Source: Lachnospiraceae bacterium (GTDB taxonomy: Bacteria > Bacillota > Clostridia > Lachnospirales > Lachnospiraceae). From it: 64,000 bases of DNA. A program made the translations under genes and the position numbers. Shown here in pieces: positions 6,672-13,960 of this stretch. Within the stretch, counting starts at the first letter, position 1, and the number at the start of each line of letters is the position of its first letter. The notes under the pieces were generated by a model, which ran no database searches, had not been told where the DNA came from, and saw only the letters and a program-made list of their open reading frames with translations. The stretch lies in NCBI GenBank assembly GCA_021770755.1, contig JAETQI010000006.1, forward strand, positions 1-64,000, given 5' to 3'.

Positions 6672-7010
6672 ATGGATATTATAAATGAAATAATTCAAAC
6701 ATATAACAAAACACAATCAATAAGGGCTACGGCAAAAGAAACTGGTAACAGTTGGAATAGGGTGGTAAAAATACTATCGTCGAACGGGGTGATTATTAAC
6801 GATACCCATGAATTGATCTTGCGAATGCAGAAGGAAGGAAAAACCATATCTGAGATAGCAAAAGTGACAGGACACAACACAAGAACAGTGAGTGCATACC
6901 TGCCAGCTACAAGGCCGTATTATAACGTAAATCTATCTGATAACGCAAAACGAATTAAGAACTGGCGTGCAAAAAAAGGTAGCCGGAGTGGCTGGAAGGT
7001 GATATTATGA
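6672..7010 (+). CDS. Small double helix-turn-helix protein
   Basis: The protein has 112 residues with two HTH-like segments: SIRATAKETGNSWNRVVKIL (about residues 16-35) and TISEIAKVTGHNTRTVSAYL (about 57-76). Both resemble the DNA-binding helices of resolvase/transposase-type HTH domains. The C-terminus is basic (KRIKNWRAKKGSRSGWK). It overlaps the next gene by 4 bases (ATGA), so the two are translationally coupled. It is probably a regulator or DNA-binding accessory protein; there is no catalytic domain. Confidence 0.75.
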   Translation: MDIINEIIQTYNKTQSIRATAKETGNSWNRVVKILSSNGVIINDTHELILRMQKEGKTISEIAKVTGHNTRTVSAYLPATRPYYNVNLSDNAKRIKNWRAKKGSRSGWKVIL

Positions 7011-7384
7011 TATATGGAAATTTCGATATGTGCAAAAAAATTGTAGGTTCAGGCTCTTCAAAAGTGTTTGAGAATTGGAGAAGCCTTGCATTCATAACAA
7101 AGGAAGATTTTTTAGAGGCATTAAGCTGGCTTTGTGAGGAACCGCGAGATGGAGGGACGAGAAAAAATCAAATGACTAGGGAGATCGGTCTGATTCCATC
7201 GGGTATCGTGAGGCTAAAGCGTGTTTATGGCACTGATAATTCCTGCACCATACGTTATCAGAACGGATTCCTTTGGTGTGGAGCCGTGTTTCATGTTCCG
7301 TGCGATAATCCAGATTTTGCTGATGAGGACGGGACATGTCCAGTAAATCTTAAAATATCTCTGTCATGTATGGACAGGATTTAG
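7007..7384 (+). CDS. Unknown protein coupled to the HTH protein
   Basis: The protein has 125 residues and starts inside the stop of the HTH gene (ATGA overlap). It has several cysteines (MCKKI, SWLCEEP, SCTIRY, LWCGAVFHVPCDN, GTCPVN) but not in a clear zinc-knuckle spacing. No signal peptide or membrane segment is seen. Coupling to the HTH gene suggests the two work together. I do not recognise the family. Confidence 0.6.
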   Translation: MIYGNFDMCKKIVGSGSSKVFENWRSLAFITKEDFLEALSWLCEEPRDGGTRKNQMTREIGLIPSGIVRLKRVYGTDNSCTIRYQNGFLWCGAVFHVPCDNPDFADEDGTCPVNLKISLSCMDRI

Positions 7385-7418
7385 AAGATTGAGCGAGTGG
7401 TAAGGAGAATATAAATTT

Positions 7419-8159
7419 ATGAAGAAGAAAATCTTTTTAATTGGTTTGGTTACGATAGTGTTGATGGGAATGGTAGCATGTGGGAAAGAAGAACCGGAAG
7501 TAGCGTTAACCGCACAAGTTGAAACACAGTCAGAGATACAGACTGAAAGTGATGTGGAAGAACCTGAGTCTGAGCAGGCAGAACCAGAGAACAGTAATGA
7601 TAAGAGATTCGAATGTCTTCCTGAGATTCAGGAGGCATCGATTGATAGCGGAAAATTTCAAATAGATGATATGGTATTCACGATCGGGGCACCTGTGCAG
7701 GAAATCTTTGATGAATTGGAAAGAAGCGAGTGTGAATATGAATATGATTATACACCTGATGCATTAGTTGCAAATGGACAGGAAATTCGAGTAACTTTTA
7801 AAAAAAATGGTAAAGACTATTTTTATGTCGTTGCTCATAATTTTACAGATACAACAGGTGAATTGAAAGATTGCATCCTTTATGCAACGCAAGTGCTTAC
7901 GACAGAGTCATATGCTTATTATGCAGGAAATATTGCAGATGGTGGTTCATATGATGATATAACCGCAAAATTTGTCGACTGTGAAATATTGAAAGAATAC
8001 TCAGATACTATTAGACAGGAGTATAAGGTAACTTATAAAATTATTACCCCAAATGAAATCATAGAAAGTCAAACGATGGTAAAATATGATGGTTATATAT
8101 TGGAATTGGTATTTGACAGTAATACAAAAATTTTGAAATACTGGTATGCCCGAGCATGA
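7419..8159 (+). CDS. Putative lipoprotein, unknown function
   Basis: The protein has 246 residues. The lipoprotein signal is MKKKIFLIGLVTIVLMGMVACG, with a lipobox ending at Cys21. A glutamate- and serine-rich linker (to about residue 60) follows, then a globular domain. It should be anchored on the outer face of the membrane. A ribosome site (AAGGAG) precedes ATG. A fragment of its end is repeated at 6448. A strong bidirectional hairpin follows at 8165. No enzymatic motif is seen. Confidence 0.75.
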   Translation: MKKKIFLIGLVTIVLMGMVACGKEEPEVALTAQVETQSEIQTESDVEEPESEQAEPENSNDKRFECLPEIQEASIDSGKFQIDDMVFTIGAPVQEIFDELERSECEYEYDYTPDALVANGQEIRVTFKKNGKDYFYVVAHNFTDTTGELKDCILYATQVLTTESYAYYAGNIADGGSYDDITAKFVDCEILKEYSDTIRQEYKVTYKIITPNEIIESQTMVKYDGYILELVFDSNTKILKYWYARA

Positions 8160-8164
8160 GAAAA

Positions 8165-8192
8165 TTAAGGCGAGAAGCAGTTCTCGCCTTAA
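8165..8192. terminator. Bidirectional terminator
   Basis: TTAAGGCGAGAA, GCAG loop, TTCTCGCCTTAA: perfect 12-bp arms between convergent genes 7419(+) and 8233(-). Confidence 0.85.
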
Positions 8193-8232
8193 TAATTGCT
8201 ACATATGAGCACCCTCTGTCACGAAGAAGTAT

Positions 8233-9324
8233 TTAGCCAGAAAATTCTTGCAATATTTTTATTATAGAGGCACCGTATTTATTAACTTTAACAGAACCAA
8301 AACCAGAAATCTTAAGTAGTTCATCTGGTGTATGGGGCATTTTGGCGATCAGGTTATCCATTTGGGCATTATTGAAAATAAGGTATGGAGCAATTCCTTC
8401 ACGACGACTCTGTTCAAGGCGGAAATCTTTTAAATGTTTGATTAAGATTTCATTATTGTTATTGTCTTCAGTATATGTTGTTTTCATTGGAGTATGGATC
8501 TGTGTAGCCTCTGTTTCGGCAGTGCACGGTAAAATAATTTTCTTTTCATTCGTATTCTGGGAATCCGCGTTTGTAGTACGCAAAAGTTCCTCGTATTTTA
8601 ATGAATAATCAAGCTTGTTGGGTTTATGCTGGCTTAGATAAAATTTAGCAGCTTCTAACATATCTCCATTACTCAGATTATTTTTAGATTCAGAGTCCTT
8701 TTGGCGGATATATGTTATCAGATGATCCGCCCTTATGACTTGTTCTCTGATATCTTTTGGGGCATATTTCATATTAATACAAGTTTCAGGATTGGCGAGA
8801 ACAACGATTGAATGAAAATTGGTATCAAAATTCTTTTCAAAATTCTTTCGTGTAAAAAGATTTTCTCTATAATGCATCCAGATTTCCTTGATTACCTGCA
8901 GGTGTCTCTTATTTTGTGTAACAGGTGAGTACATACCTTTCTTGTAAGACTTGCCAGAATAGTTATAATATCTGATAAATGCTCCAGTATTGTCAATTTC
9001 GATATTGCCGGAGAGCATTTTGCATTCAATGATATAAGTATGTTTTCTAGTAATGACAAGATAATCGATTTGTGCAGACAGATCTTCATATTCCAGATAA
9101 ATATCATGTAATATATACATATCCATTCCACTGTTTTTCAATTCATAAGCAACATTTGATTCGCCCTTTTTTCCATATTTCATCCAACTAATCTGTTTTT
9201 CTATTTCTTTAACAGTACTGCCAGAGGCTTTCTGCGCTAAACCTTGTAATTTTTCGATATATGAATCTGCATCGTAGTTTTCCTTTAAAAACACTGATCC
9301 TATTCGTTTTGAAAATAATCTCAT
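8233..9324 (-). CDS. NERD-domain protein with C-terminal HRDC domain
   Basis: The protein has 363 residues. The NERD (nuclease-related) domain spans about residues 52-180: GKKGESNVAYEL, the DYLVITRKHTYIIECKML core with the acidic-E-x-K arrangement, and SPVTQNKRHLQVI. A polar linker (240-295) leads to an HRDC-like helical domain at the end (DFRLEQSRREGIAPYLIFNN...LLKISGFGSVKVNKYG), typical of RecQ/RNase D nucleic-acid binding. NERD-HRDC fusions are known in Firmicutes and are thought to act in DNA processing. Its biological role is not established. Convergent with the lipoprotein gene. Confidence 0.85.
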   Translation of the reverse strand: MRLFSKRIGSVFLKENYDADSYIEKLQGLAQKASGSTVKEIEKQISWMKYGKKGESNVAYELKNSGMDMYILHDIYLEYEDLSAQIDYLVITRKHTYIIECKMLSGNIEIDNTGAFIRYYNYSGKSYKKGMYSPVTQNKRHLQVIKEIWMHYRENLFTRKNFEKNFDTNFHSIVVLANPETCINMKYAPKDIREQVIRADHLITYIRQKDSESKNNLSNGDMLEAAKFYLSQHKPNKLDYSLKYEELLRTTNADSQNTNEKKIILPCTAETEATQIHTPMKTTYTEDNNNNEILIKHLKDFRLEQSRREGIAPYLIFNNAQMDNLIAKMPHTPDELLKISGFGSVKVNKYGASIIKILQEFSG

Positions 9325-9561
9325 AATTTTTCCGCCTTGTATTTCATTTCTATATTTTTCTCATATAAAATAATTCACCTAGTATAATCCAACATAATTA
9401 ACCATATGTTTGACACGATAAGCAAGCGACAAAAATCTCAACTAAACAGTTTGTTAAACATAGGGCTATTAAAATTGAGTTATACTAGCCATAACACTTC
9501 CTCAGACCAATAACCTTCGTAGGACGTTTACATTTCCAACAGAATTAATGAGGGAAAGGTA

Positions 9562-9942
9562 TTATGTGGCATTTGCCATTGAAGTAGCTTTTCTTTTTTC
9601 TTCGTTATACTGGCTTTTTAATAGTTTTTTTGCTTCGCCAATTAATATATCTTGATTATCTTCATTTAGTGAATTAAATGCATTCATTAGTTTTTGTGCA
9701 GATGGCGATACAGAAATACTCTGATATTGTTCGGGTTTCAATTTTCTATCATTTTTCAATAGAACATCTGCACTAATACAAAAGTAGTCTATCAGAGAAA
9801 CAAAATATTCAAGAGAAGGCGTTCGTTTATTTGTCTCCCAAAGACCAACCAATCCATGACTAATGCAAAGTTTTTGAGCTAATTGTTTTTGGCTAATTTC
9901 ATTTTGGTTGCGCAATTGCGCTATCATATGACCTACTTGCAT
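9562..9942 (-). CDS. XRE-family transcriptional regulator
   Basis: The protein has 126 residues from ATG 9942 (GGAGG 7 bases upstream; the longer ORF start at 9963 lacks a site). The HTH_3 domain covers residues about 3-60: IAQLRNQNEISQKQLAQKLCISHGLVGLWE, then TPSLEYFVSLIDYF. The C-terminal part (KLMNAFNSLNEDNQDILIGEAKKLL) is a short helical oligomerisation tail typical of element repressors. It is divergent from a second XRE gene at 10153, and the shared 210-bp region carries the promoter and repeats. Confidence 0.85.
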   Translation of the reverse strand: MQVGHMIAQLRNQNEISQKQLAQKLCISHGLVGLWETNKRTPSLEYFVSLIDYFCISADVLLKNDRKLKPEQYQSISVSPSAQKLMNAFNSLNEDNQDILIGEAKKLLKSQYNEEKRKATSMANAT

Positions 9943-10024
9943 TTTTTTGCCTCCTTTGTACAAATAACAATAACAGAAATAAGGGTTTATAGGGACATAT
10001 TATCAAAAAATCTCACAATATATA

Positions 10025-10054
10025 TTGACATACTTACTTAGAGTGAGCTATAAT
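10025..10054 (+). promoter_or_regulatory. Consensus promoter TTGACA-18-TATAAT with operator-like repeats
   Basis: Both hexamers are perfect, 18 bases apart. AGTGAGC occurs twice (about 10042 and 10062), bracketing the -10 region 20 bases apart, as expected for XRE repressor sites. It drives the XRE gene at 10153. Confidence 0.85.
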
Positions 10055-10082
10055 GCATATGTATAGTGAGCAAATGGAATGA

Positions 10083-10111
10083 AATTTCCCATAGCAGAGC
10101 TGCGGGAAATT
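10083..10111 (+). promoter_or_regulatory. Leader hairpin with family copy at 22503
   Basis: AATTTCCCATAGC-AGA-GCTGCGGGAAATT folds into a stem of up to 13 pairs. On the minus strand 22503-22530 carries the same stem, with loop CCT instead of AGA. Both lie in the 5' leader of a small DNA-binding protein gene. A transcribed regulatory hairpin or a protein-binding site are the likely options. Confidence 0.5.
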
Positions 10112-10152
10112 AGCCCTTGAGAGATTAAAAGTAGGAAAGGACGGATGCATCG

Positions 10153-10449
10153 ATGGAAAAGGGTAGAAAGGTATCAATGTCTGTTTTACGATCTATAAAA
10201 GGTGTATCTCAAAAGCAACTAGCCTATGATATTAATGTAAGTCCAGGATTAATAGGAATGTATGAAACAGGAAAAAGAAAGCCATCATTAGAAAAAGCAA
10301 TAATTATTGCAAAATATTTTAATACTCCAGTTGAAAATATTTTATTTGGCAAATGTGATTGTGTGGAAAAAGTAATTATGGATAGGACAACTTTAGAGCA
10401 AAGCAAGCAGATGACAATATTTGATTTAGATACTCAAAATGGAGATTGA
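10153..10449 (+). CDS. XRE-family transcriptional regulator
   Basis: The protein has 98 residues. The HTH spans about residues 8-60: LRSIKGVSQKQLAYDINVSPGLIGMYETGKRKPSLEKA, close in style to the divergent regulator at 9562 (the two share SxKQLA and xGLxGxxE). A short C-terminal tail includes CDC. A GGAAAGGA ribosome site precedes ATG. The leader contains the hairpin at 10083. The divergent pair resembles a CI/Cro-type switch for the element, an inference from layout. Confidence 0.85.
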   Translation: MEKGRKVSMSVLRSIKGVSQKQLAYDINVSPGLIGMYETGKRKPSLEKAIIIAKYFNTPVENILFGKCDCVEKVIMDRTTLEQSKQMTIFDLDTQNGD

Positions 10450-10535
10450 TCTAAACCAAGTTTAAAGTGTAAAGTGCAGTATTATATACAGCAGGCGTAT
10501 ATCATAATTTTTGATATTAAATTGGGAGGTGTATC

Positions 10536-10688
10536 ATGGAACAGAACCAGACAATTTTTCAGATTTTACAAGAGGTTACAGATGATATGTGTGATAATTT
10601 TTGCAAATATCAGGATACTACAGACGAAGAAGGTGATTGTGACTGGATTCGAAACGGAGGTAAATGTCCGCTGGACAAGATAAATTGA
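10536..10688 (+). CDS. Small cysteine-rich accessory protein
   Basis: The protein has 50 residues, starting MEQNQTIFQIL, with GGGAGG 6 bases before ATG. Cysteines fall as CDNFCKY...DCDW...KCPL, a pattern I recognise from small phage- and ICE-associated proteins that likely bind a metal. The ORF track shows another frame here (10474-10683), which has no ribosome site. Function is unknown. Confidence 0.6.
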   Translation: MEQNQTIFQILQEVTDDMCDNFCKYQDTTDEEGDCDWIRNGGKCPLDKIN

Positions 10689-10740
10689 AAGAGACAAAAA
10701 ATTATGAATTCGGAATTTCTTAAGAAGGACAAGAGCGACA

Positions 10741-11085
10741 ATGCAAAGATATGTTAAAAATTGGAACCTGTTGGACACGGCAATCTATTATATCGAGATA
10801 TTTGCTGCCAAGATAAAGCAGCACCTGCATGAAGAGGCAGAGCCGGCAGTGGAGGAGATCATAGATGCGGAGACACAGTATCTGCAGGAAGAGATTATAC
10901 ATTATAGAGCACATCAGCGGCCCGGGTGGATCGTGGACCAGCAGGGAACATACTGTTGTCCGGAATGTAGAAAGGGCATTGCGTCGGAGCTGATCGATGA
11001 CTATAAGATAAAGTATTGCCCAGAATGTGGAAAGCGGATTGTAAAACATCAACCGTTAACGCTGGGAAAAGAGGAGACAGCCTAA
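10741..11085 (+). CDS. Small zinc-ribbon protein
   Basis: The protein has 114 residues. The N-terminal half is helical and acidic. The C-terminal half carries one zinc ribbon, CCPECRKG...YCPECGKR (about residues 72-100). AAGAAGGAC lies upstream of ATG. It follows the small Cys-rich gene at 10536 and is probably in the same transcript. Such ribbons are common in phage and conjugative-element cargo; the role is not known. Confidence 0.7.
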   Translation: MQRYVKNWNLLDTAIYYIEIFAAKIKQHLHEEAEPAVEEIIDAETQYLQEEIIHYRAHQRPGWIVDQQGTYCCPECRKGIASELIDDYKIKYCPECGKRIVKHQPLTLGKEETA

Positions 11086-11344
11086 TGTAATGTGAATACA
11101 ATTAATCATTTGAATGAAAAGGCAATCCAAGGGTGGTACTGTCAATCTAAAGGAATGTAAAAAACAATCAAAACAAATAATACAGAGCAATCACATTGTC
11201 CTGGTTATTAAATATCTGCACCTTGACAATTTCATATAGAAAAGTCCGACACGTCCGATATAAGTAGCTTTTTATGCAGTGGGGATTCGCGGAAATCAGA
11301 AATTGACAGTTCTTTTGGGGAATTTATATATCGCACAATTTTGA

Positions 11345-11505
11345 TGGACCACCCTGTTCTGCATGTGGGTGCCTATTGGCACGGCACCCTAGCATTGAGA
11401 TATATCGAGTAGAATAATGATACACCCGCAAAACACGGGCTCCTAGACCGAAGGGAGCGGAGAGAAAACTTCGTGGAGCTTGCCAAAGCCGTCGGCAATT
11501 AATTT
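11345..11505 (+). other. Hairpin-dense non-coding region upstream of the recombinase
   Basis: Within the gene-free stretch 11086-11563 several stems follow closely: CACCC/GGGTG (11350-11371), the overlapping alternative GTGCC/GGCAC (11369-11382), CCCG/CGGG (11425-11439), GCTCC/GGAGC (11439-11458) and TTGCC/GGCAA near 11490-11505. GC is higher than the surroundings. It may be a structured RNA, or a DNA site used in transfer or recombination. No open frame here has a ribosome site. I see nothing clear in 11090-11340. Confidence 0.4.
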
Positions 11506-11563
11506 GAATGATACAAACTATTATTAGCATACAATAAACCAAATGATAATGGAGGTGGATTTT

Positions 11564-11728
11564 ATGGCGATGATAATGGAAAAATCTTCATCACCATGTA
11601 CAAGTGTATTTGCACATGGTGATGAAGAGCGATCAGAGGCTTTCACGAATCTTTGGATACAGATTATTAATAAAAAAGAAACAGAAAGTCAGATTAACAT
11701 TGCCAACGCTGATGTTTTAGATTTATAA
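11564..11728 (+). CDS. Small protein ahead of the serine recombinase
   Basis: The protein has 54 residues from ATG 11564, with GGAGGTGG 6 bases upstream. It reads MAMIMEKSSSPCTSVFAHGD and ends in a helical segment. It is 41 bases from the recombinase and in the same direction. Small frames ahead of large serine recombinases are common in gut Firmicutes elements, and some such neighbours are directionality factors, but nothing here proves that. Confidence 0.55.
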   Translation: MAMIMEKSSSPCTSVFAHGDEERSEAFTNLWIQIINKKETESQINIANADVLDL

Positions 11729-11769
11729 TAAATCTGAGATATTGGTTTGTATTATCTGAGGTTAGTAAT

Positions 11770-13338
11770 ATGAACAATATAGTAGGAATTTACAGCAGGT
11801 TGTCCGAAGAGGATAGAAACAAGCTGAATGAAGATGATGAGAGCCGCAGCATACAGAACCAGAAAAGCCTGCTGATCACGTATGCAACAGATCAGGGGTG
11901 GGATATTTATAATATTTATTCTGATGACGACTACAAAGGAAGCGATCGCAACAGACCAGCATTTAACCAGCTCCTGGCAGATGCGCGGGATCATAAGTTT
12001 AACATCGTACTTTGCAAGTCACAGTCCCGTTTTACGCGGGAACTAGAACTTGTGGAAAAGATTATCCATGGTGATTTTGCAGAGTGGGGGATACGTTTTG
12101 TAGGGCTGGCAGACAATGCCGATACAGCGAACCATGGAAATAAAAAGTCCAGGCAGATCAATGGCCTTGTCAATGAATGGTACTTAGAAGATTTGTCTGA
12201 TAACATAAAGACAGTTCTTACAGACCATCGAAAAAAAGGTATTCACATCGGTGCATTTGCCCCGTATGGATACCAGAAAGATCCGGATCAGAAAGGTCAT
12301 CTGATCATCGATCCGGAGGCGGCTGTAGTTGTGAGGGAAGTGTTTGAACTTTATGCTTCCGGCGTTGGCAGAACGAATATTGCAAGGATTCTGAACGATA
12401 GGGGAATACCTAATCCGACAGAATATAAGCGCAGGAAGGGGCTGCGATACAATGGAGCCGATAAGACGTGTGGTATTCTTTGGAAATATTACGGAGTGTC
12501 TGCCATACTGGAAAATGAAATGTATATTGGTAACATGGTACAGGGAAAATATGCGAATCCTACATACAAGTCCAGACATAGCAAACCAGTTCCGAGAGAA
12601 AAGTGGATCAAGGTGGAAGGAACTCATGAACCAATCATTGACATGGATCTGTGGAATCGTGTGCAGCAGCGCCGCGCAGAGAAGGCAAAACCGTGTTACA
12701 CTGGAGAAATTGGTATATTTGCAGTAAAAACAAAATGTATGTACTGTGGATACACACTTGCAAGCTGCAATAATAGGGGACTGCGGTATTTAAAATGTCC
12801 TACAAGGAATCTGGGTAAACAATTCTGCAAAGGTGCATTTATTGCACAGAGATTCCTAGAGAAAGCGGTTCTTGATGAACTAAATCGTATAATATCAGAA
12901 TATTTTGATGAAACTTCCGCAGAATCAAAGCTTTCGATAACCCGAAATCTTGATACCCGAAAGCAGCAGATGAAAAAAGAGATTTCCAATATGGAGTCAA
13001 AAATAGAGAGTTTAAGGAAAGCTATCCAGAACCTGTATGTTGATAAGGCAAACGGATTAGTTTCGGATAATGAATATATAGAATTTCGCAAGGATTTTTC
13101 AGAGGAAATAGAACGATACAGAAAACTACAGGCGGACAGGACATCAGATCTGGAAGCATTGGAGGCGGAAGGTAAGAATATTCGTTCAAAAGAGGAAATC
13201 TTAAAAAAGTATAAAAATGTATCCAAACTGGATCGGGATATTATGGATTCCCTGATCGACTATATTGAGATAGGACGTTGTGAGAAAAAGGTACACCGGA
13301 ATGATCTGCCGCCGATTGTGATCCACTGGAAATTTTAG
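11770..13338 (+). CDS. Large serine recombinase (integrase of element A)
   Basis: The protein has 522 residues. The resolvase catalytic domain (residues 1-155) has the nucleophile in GIYSRLS (Ser9), SIQNQKSLL, CKSQSRFTRE and the DLSDNIK helix. The recombinase domain (about 165-290) has PYGYQKDPD, VVREVFELYASG, the IARILNDRGIPNP helix and YIGNMVQGK. A zinc ribbon (CMYCG...CPTRN...FCKG, about 318-355) and a coiled coil (380-475) follow. It would catalyse integration and excision at short att sites. It sits at the element's right edge, about 20 bases before cotJC-like sequence, which fits att placement. No frameshift is seen. Confidence 0.93.
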   Translation: MNNIVGIYSRLSEEDRNKLNEDDESRSIQNQKSLLITYATDQGWDIYNIYSDDDYKGSDRNRPAFNQLLADARDHKFNIVLCKSQSRFTRELELVEKIIHGDFAEWGIRFVGLADNADTANHGNKKSRQINGLVNEWYLEDLSDNIKTVLTDHRKKGIHIGAFAPYGYQKDPDQKGHLIIDPEAAVVVREVFELYASGVGRTNIARILNDRGIPNPTEYKRRKGLRYNGADKTCGILWKYYGVSAILENEMYIGNMVQGKYANPTYKSRHSKPVPREKWIKVEGTHEPIIDMDLWNRVQQRRAEKAKPCYTGEIGIFAVKTKCMYCGYTLASCNNRGLRYLKCPTRNLGKQFCKGAFIAQRFLEKAVLDELNRIISEYFDETSAESKLSITRNLDTRKQQMKKEISNMESKIESLRKAIQNLYVDKANGLVSDNEYIEFRKDFSEEIERYRKLQADRTSDLEALEAEGKNIRSKEEILKKYKNVSKLDRDIMDSLIDYIEIGRCEKKVHRNDLPPIVIHWKF

Positions 13339-13359
13339 TCGTTGGTTGCATATACCAAT

Positions 13360-13490
13360 GTGTAGCAGAGCAGAAAGCCCGGACAACGTACGACAATATT
13401 CTCCGCTTGGTCAAGGATCCGGATGTCTGTGATCCGATCAAGTTCCTGCGGGCGAGGGAAATCGTGCATTTCCAGCGGTTTGGCGAAGCG
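13360..13490 (+). pseudogene. cotJC: CotJC/manganese-catalase-like gene, internal fragment
   Basis: The frame reads VAEQKARTTYDNILRLVKDP, then DPIKFLRAREIVHFQRFGEA, a signature of CotJC/Mn-catalase proteins (the REIVHFQRFGEA helix carries metal ligands). No start codon exists; the 5' side abuts element A. On the 3' side the frame continues as KPARLSR, which is not family sequence. The proper end, LRIAQENLDSRNF, lies at 44325. So this is the middle piece of a gene cut twice. Confidence 0.8.
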
Positions 13491-13516
13491 AAGCCTGCGA
13501 GGTTAAGTAGATTTTT

Positions 13517-13544
13517 ACCACCAGAGGGTATCCCTTCTGGTGGT
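13517..13544 (+). terminator. Rho-independent terminator
   Basis: ACCACCAGAGGG, TAT loop, CCCTTCTGGTGGT, followed by a T run. It lies just inside the left edge of element B. Confidence 0.85.
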
Positions 13545-13919
13545 TTTTTAGATAGTGGGTAGTTTGGAAATGTCGGAGAGATTGAAGTATAAACCTTTGT
13601 ATATTTGACTTTTAGGATAGCATCAAATGTGTAGGGTACATTTAGAAGGTCATGCTCAAAATAGTTTACTGTAACATTTTTTCGTTGCGGTTCTATTATC
13701 TATTCATGAACCCCATATTTTTTGTAATAGTAGAGTTTTCGGATATAATCATTTGTAGGGCTACTAGGTGATTATTTAAGGTTTTGATTCTCTGAAATAG
13801 TGTCTCATTTTTAAATCATGGACTTACAGAATGCATAGTTAATGCACATTCCAAACACATGAGAGTAACAATCTCGGGCAATAGTATTACTGGAAGAACT
13901 GGAAATAGAGTGTGATTAG

Positions 13920-13928
13920 TGATATAAT
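13920..13928 (+). promoter_or_regulatory. Extended -10 promoter (TGATATAAT)
   Basis: TGATATAAT, about 33 bases before ATG 13961, has no good -35 at the right distance. The rest of 13545-13919 is AT-rich and I see no gene or clear repeat in it. Confidence 0.5.
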
Positions 13929-13960
13929 AAAAATAAAAAAGGAAAATCGGGTGGGTTAAA

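Larger units (their letters stand above)
1..13355. mobile_element. Element A, right part of an integrated element (left end outside window)
   Basis: The right boundary is inferred from the serine recombinase that ends at 13338 and is followed within about 20 bases by cotJC-like coding sequence with no N-terminus. Large serine recombinases usually sit next to an attachment site. The contents are typical accessory genes: type I toxins, an Rpn nuclease, zinc-ribbon proteins, XRE regulators and an orphan Cas7. No relaxase or secretion gene is visible in this portion. The exact core site cannot be fixed without an empty-site sequence. Confidence 0.6.

Noticed and set aside
10474-10683. 69-residue plus-strand ORF
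   Set aside because: Another frame (10536-10688) has the GGGAGG site and a recognisable Cys-rich pattern; this one does not.
11324-11542. 72-residue minus-strand ORF
   Set aside because: Covers the hairpin-rich non-coding region, no ribosome site.
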